Source: Apostichopus japonicus
Taxonomy: Eukaryota > Echinodermata > Holothuroidea > Aspidochirotida > Stichopodidae
Assembly (NCBI RefSeq): GCF_037975245.1
Contig: NC_092575.1
Span: 28,171,341 to 28,235,340 of the forward strand
Length of the DNA: 64,000 nucleotides
Reading direction: 5' to 3'
Made by a program: the position numbers and the translations under genes. The notes under the pieces are model-generated. The model ran no database searches, was not told the DNA's origin, and saw only the letters and a program-made list of their open reading frames with translations. Positions 60,472 to 64,000 of this stretch are shown here, piece after piece (position 1 is the first letter of the stretch; each line of letters opens with the position of its first letter).

Positions 60472-62109
60472 CTGGAATACAAGGAATGAAGAACGATTTA
60501 TAGTTAGTTTGTGTATCAAAGAATATTGAAGGGGAGTGAGGTGACAGAAGGGCTAAGGGACTGAAAACTTGTTCTCAATGAATGCGAAGCATTGCAGTTC
60601 ATTAAATATTCTATACCACTTGACTCCGCCCATCCACCAAGACTAGTACCTCCCCCCCCCCTCCCCTACTTCCGTTTCTCCCCTACCCACCAACGAGAAA
60701 TTAAAAAAAACAATGGATCAACAACAAAATCAAATTAAGACTCAACCACACAAGATAGAAAATGTTACATTAAATCTAGCCATGCATGGACCTCAAGGTT
60801 AGGAATATAATTGGCAGGTGAATACAAAGTTGACATATAATATAATCAGGGATTTTTATACATTACAACTCCCTGATATAATATATGATATTTATATCAC
60901 ATATACAGGCGTTGATATGATTGAGTCTTTCATACGCTATAATCAAATATAGTAAACTACTATGACATTTTGCATGGAGCTTCTTTGATCTTGTACTTTC
61001 CTTGAGGGAAAATATATATCACTGCAAGATGCATATGATAGATCCCCCAACCACCGGATGATGCTTTGAAGGAGATTAAATTCGCAATTGCGCCATCATT
61101 TTACAGTAATCTACCATTGACCACGTTATGGACGAGTTGTCAATTGTTCTCATAGATAGATAATCCCCTTTATTCATTGGCGCTCAGTTTGTTAACTTGG
61201 TTGCCTTATCCTCGTTTGGTTACGCCAATATACTAAATACATTCCACCTTCCGGTCTCCTCCTGTTCATATATAGTAGGCCATATAACCGCTTTATAGGG
61301 ACATCTCGTCTTTCTCTATAGTATAATACTGCCACTATAACAAATCGTTATTTTTAGTACACAAACATTTCGAATACTTACGGCTTCTTTTTGGATACGC
61401 CAACTGGTCCATAGTTTAAACGAAATATTACCAAAGCAAGTGAGACCAAAATGGCGGCCACAAGTCCTGATGCAATAGCTCCGAAAATACCGATAAGAAT
61501 CTTAGCCACTACGTCACCTTCAACTTGAACTACCAAAACCAAACAAAAATAAACATAAAGAAGAATGAGATGTGATAATCATTTGAGCTGTAAGAATACT
61601 GTCTAAACGAGGGAGAAGTAGTCTAAACTGAGTACGATAGAGAGAGAAGAAGGGGAGGGGATTGCATTTGGTACTATAGGAACGGACCTTGGATAATTTA
61701 ATTCAAAGTAAACTACTCTGTTAGGAGTATATTTAAAAATCGACCATTGATGGCGAAATGGCGAGGGAGCAGCCACATCACTCTTTAGTCAGCTCAGCAT
61801 GAATGTTATAAATCCTGTACAATGTCAGACATTATAATCTGCTTTACCTATCTATAAATAACACCCAACCATGATTTGACTGTACTTTATTATAATTCGT
61901 GGTGCTGCCCCTGCAGGTTTCATCGTCTATGCCCTCACACCCCCTTGTCCCCAGCCCCACATTCCCTATCCGCCAATCTGCTTATGTATCTACTTCAACT
62001 GATATAACTTACCGCCATCTTGGGCTTCGCATGTTGTTATGATACACGTTAAATAAAGAAAACTCCACAGCGAGCAAGAACATGTCCAACGCAGATTCCG
62101 TAATTTCAT
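59898..62109 (-). CDS. Single-pass membrane protein with a proline-rich tail, 272 aa, three exons
   Basis: Coding exons are 62109-62013, 61529-61382 and 60471-59898, with GT-AG introns and consistent phases (1, 2): 819 nt. The protein begins with a signal peptide, likely cut after CEA at residue 29, leaving an ectodomain of only about 13 residues (QDGVQVEGD and a little more). A transmembrane helix follows at 43-68, rich in small residues (GIFGAIASG), then a 200-residue cytosolic tail rich in Pro, Ser and Arg. The tail has PPP runs and two YxxL-type sorting motifs, YPSL and YPTL. I do not recognise the family. Layout resembles small adaptor-binding membrane proteins, but no cysteine-rich Shisa-like domain is present. 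A missed exon in the 483-bp first intron cannot be excluded, although phases fit without one. Confidence 0.75.
60472..61381 (-). other. Intron 2 of the membrane-protein gene
   Basis: A 910-bp AT-rich intron with a C-rich patch near 60650. No gene is seen. Confidence 0.75.
61382..61529 (-). CDS. Membrane-protein gene exon 2 (transmembrane segment)
   Basis: It encodes the short ectodomain, the ILIGIFGAIASGLVAAILV helix and a basic SKKKP stop-transfer region. The acceptor is GGTTTTGGTAG and the donor GTAAGT. Confidence 0.8.
61530..62012 (-). other. Intron 1 of the membrane-protein gene
   Basis: A 483-bp intron with a purine-rich stretch near 61640 and no obvious exon in the right phase. Confidence 0.7.
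62013..62109 (-). CDS. Membrane-protein gene exon 1 (signal peptide)
   Basis: It encodes MKLRNLRWTCSCSLWSFLYL followed by TCIITTCEAQDG: a basic start, a hydrophobic core and an A-x cleavage-like end. The donor is GTAAGT in phase 1. Confidence 0.75.
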
Positions 62110-62116
62110 CGTAATT

Positions 62117-62154
62117 TCAGCTCATAATCCTGGATTTGATTGATCTAAATTCAT
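62117..62154 (-). promoter_or_regulatory. Two overlapping upstream reading frames
   Basis: On the minus strand an 11-codon frame (62154-62122) ends in a TGA that overlaps the ATG of a minimal three-codon frame, ATG AGC TGA (62125-62117), eight bases before the main start. If both lie in the leader they could dampen translation or allow reinitiation. The transcription start is unknown. Confidence 0.35.
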
Positions 62155-63479
62155 CAAGATACCTTCAATGAAAAGTTGTCAACTGTTATGTTTTCACTTT
62201 ACGAATCACCGAGGTTTACGATATGCCACAGTTAAGCATTCACGAAGAAAGGCAGATACTGTTATAACTGTGTCGAAGAGAGGGAGATAGACACTACCAG
62301 AATGGAAAGGGAATGATTTAACTTCACAAAAACTTATTTGCTCTTCCTCTCACTCCTTAAAAAATTAGTCTGTCCGACAGTTTGACCATATATCCTCTCA
62401 AAATAAGTTCGAGTCCCGGTCCAAATTGATAAACTGTAATAAATTGATATCAGAGAGCTGGAGACCCGTGTGACGGAGATGAACTTAAAAACTCCAGGAG
62501 AAGAGGATAAGAAGGGTGCAGCTTCTGAATACGTCACATTAGACAAGTATTGACATCTCAAATAGCTTAAATAGCGGACAAATATTGGCGCGACTTATAG
62601 AAAATGAGGACTTTGAATAAGCCAAGGAGTTTTAACAATAGGGTTGGATGTGTGTTTTAGCTCCGGCATGGAGGAGTCTGTTTTGCATCTGATATCTCGA
62701 AGAAAAGACTTTCTCCTTCAAACGTTCATTGGGCAAAGTCTATTTATTTATAGGCTTAATAGTAAACAGTGTAACGGTATATGCATAATCCAATGCAGAG
62801 AGGTCCATGTAGGGGGAAACGTGATATCGCCTATACTAGTACAGTATAGAAGCAATGGGAAGGTATATAATCCACTACTGAAGAGAAATCACATACTGTA
62901 GCATTATTGGAATAAGAAACTCAATCGCTATGCTATCCATTGTCAAAATGCAGTCCCAAAGCACAGCCTCAATCTCTGCCCTTAGATCAGAACCAGGTAA
63001 GGCAAGAGGGGCGGGTAAGGGGGGGGGGTTCCCGGGGTCCAGGGTCAATTAGGAAGCCCGAGGAATTATGGGATACCGTCTACATCATAGTTTATGTTCA
63101 TTTTCACAGTTTTATAATATACTTTAAAAGGGAAATTGAATATTTCAGGAAAGGCCCTGTTACATAGTTTCTATGGGGATCGACCTCCTGTCGACGCCAC
63201 TGATCAGGCCTACCGTCACGTGTTACTGACGATGCTATGTCACGTGACTTAACTGAGGCATTAATAGCAGAGCCACACTGACACAAGAGAATAGGCAAAC
63301 GATTAATAATATTGGGCAGGGTATTCCCTTTTTTTCTTAAATTTACGAAAATGAGAGCAAAAAAGAAAAGAAAAAAAGTGACTTTCAGTTTAGTAATCTT
63401 TGAGTACTCTTAGTACTCTTTGAGAGCTGATGTCTATGAAACATATTATATGTGACGTACGAATGTTAGTCAAGTTCAG
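62155..63479. other. Upstream flank with repeat fragments
   Basis: No gene is recognised. A stretch near 63000-63202 contains a G tract and ends in the inverted terminus CGCCACTG, the same word that ends the hAT-type MITE at 3910. It is probably a partial copy. Confidence 0.55.
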
Positions 63480-64000
63480 TTCAGTTAATATATTTCGCAT
63501 ATACATAGACATACAAAAACAGTGCAGTAATAGTATATACAGGATACTACAAAAAACATAAAATGTTTATCAAAGCTAGTAACCCTAAAGAAAAAGAAAG
63601 AAAATAACAGAACAAAGTAAGAAAGAAAAACAAAATGAACAAAACAAAATAGACAATAATATCAATCACGGTACTTGGAAGTTAGATAACTCTTTAGTTG
63701 ATACCTAAATGAAGCACATGATTTCGAATGTCTAATACCAGTTTGGAGATTATTCCATATTTTATAACAGTAATTGTTTAGCAGAAACTTCCCATGTTTA
63801 GAGCGGTGTCTATAGTGACAGAGAATAGTAGGCTACATTTGTTCTCGTGACGTTTGGGACATCTGACTCAAATCTTGGGTGTACAATATTTCAAAAGACA
63901 CGAGGCAGTGCATTGTTAACGCATTTGTAAGAATACAGTATATGTGTCATAGGATTTACAGTGGATAGGACCGTACCCAGGAGATAAATTTACAGTGACG
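63480..64000 (-). pseudogene. Decayed 3' part of a non-LTR retrotransposon
   Basis: Read on the minus strand, about 63667-63850 gives a reverse-transcriptase C-terminal signature: a HGKFLLNN word, then KIWNNL, then FRYQLKSYL and a stop. Upstream it is broken by stops and a frame change. The following 3' part ends in a CTGAA pentamer tail near 63480, typical of CR1/L2-like elements. The element continues beyond the window. Confidence 0.65.

Noticed and set aside
62400-62425. tRNA-like T-arm word (GTTCGAGTCCCGG)
   Set aside because: The rest of a cloverleaf (acceptor stem, D-arm, anticodon arm) cannot be built around it.

Overview
The window looks like nuclear DNA from a marine invertebrate deuterostome. 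It is AT-rich, has long introns, GT-AG splice sites, AATAAA signals, many simple repeats and many transposon remnants. An echinoderm or another ambulacrarian is my best guess. It rests on gene content (a ROGDI orthologue and an ANKUB1 orthologue) and on the look of the intergenic DNA (TAGGCCTA and TACTGTA words, CAGTGGCG-ended mobile elements). I could not run a search, so the species is not determined.

Region 1 (1-4967) is upstream DNA built largely from mobile-element debris. It holds a candidate foldback element (2587-3498), a clean 362-bp hAT-type MITE with an 8-bp target duplication (3549-3910), and a probable LINE 3' end near 1945. Region 2 (4968-43593) is one plus-strand gene, ROGDI. 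I assembled it from 12 coding exons whose phases all agree, giving a 291-residue protein, close to the human length as I recall it. Intron 3 carries a 2.56-kb DNA transposon with short terminal inverted repeats, a 4-bp target duplication and eight copies of a 15-bp motif. Intron 6 carries a complete minus-strand gene for a 990-residue DDE-transposase-like protein in two coding exons (28710-32103). Intron 8 begins with a 65-bp tandem array that has copied the end of exon 8 together with its 5' splice site, giving 36 donors in a row.

Region 3 (43594-53829) has no recognisable gene. Its most visible feature is a period-3 satellite (46526-47171) that is open in several frames on both strands. Region 4 (53830-55740) is an apparently intronless plus-strand ANKUB1 gene. 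Region 5 (55741-59897) is the convergent intergenic stretch, with two strong G-quadruplex motifs. Region 6 (59898-62109) is a minus-strand three-exon gene for a 272-residue single-pass membrane protein with a very short ectodomain and a long proline-rich tail. I do not recognise its family. Region 7 (62110-64000) ends in a decayed minus-strand non-LTR retrotransposon.

The three host genes show no obvious common pathway. ROGDI is the animal relative of yeast Rav2 (V-ATPase assembly), ANKUB1 is an uncharacterised ubiquitin-like/ankyrin protein, and the membrane protein is unknown. The most unusual points are the splice-donor minisatellite in ROGDI and the intact transposase-like gene nested antisense in its intron.
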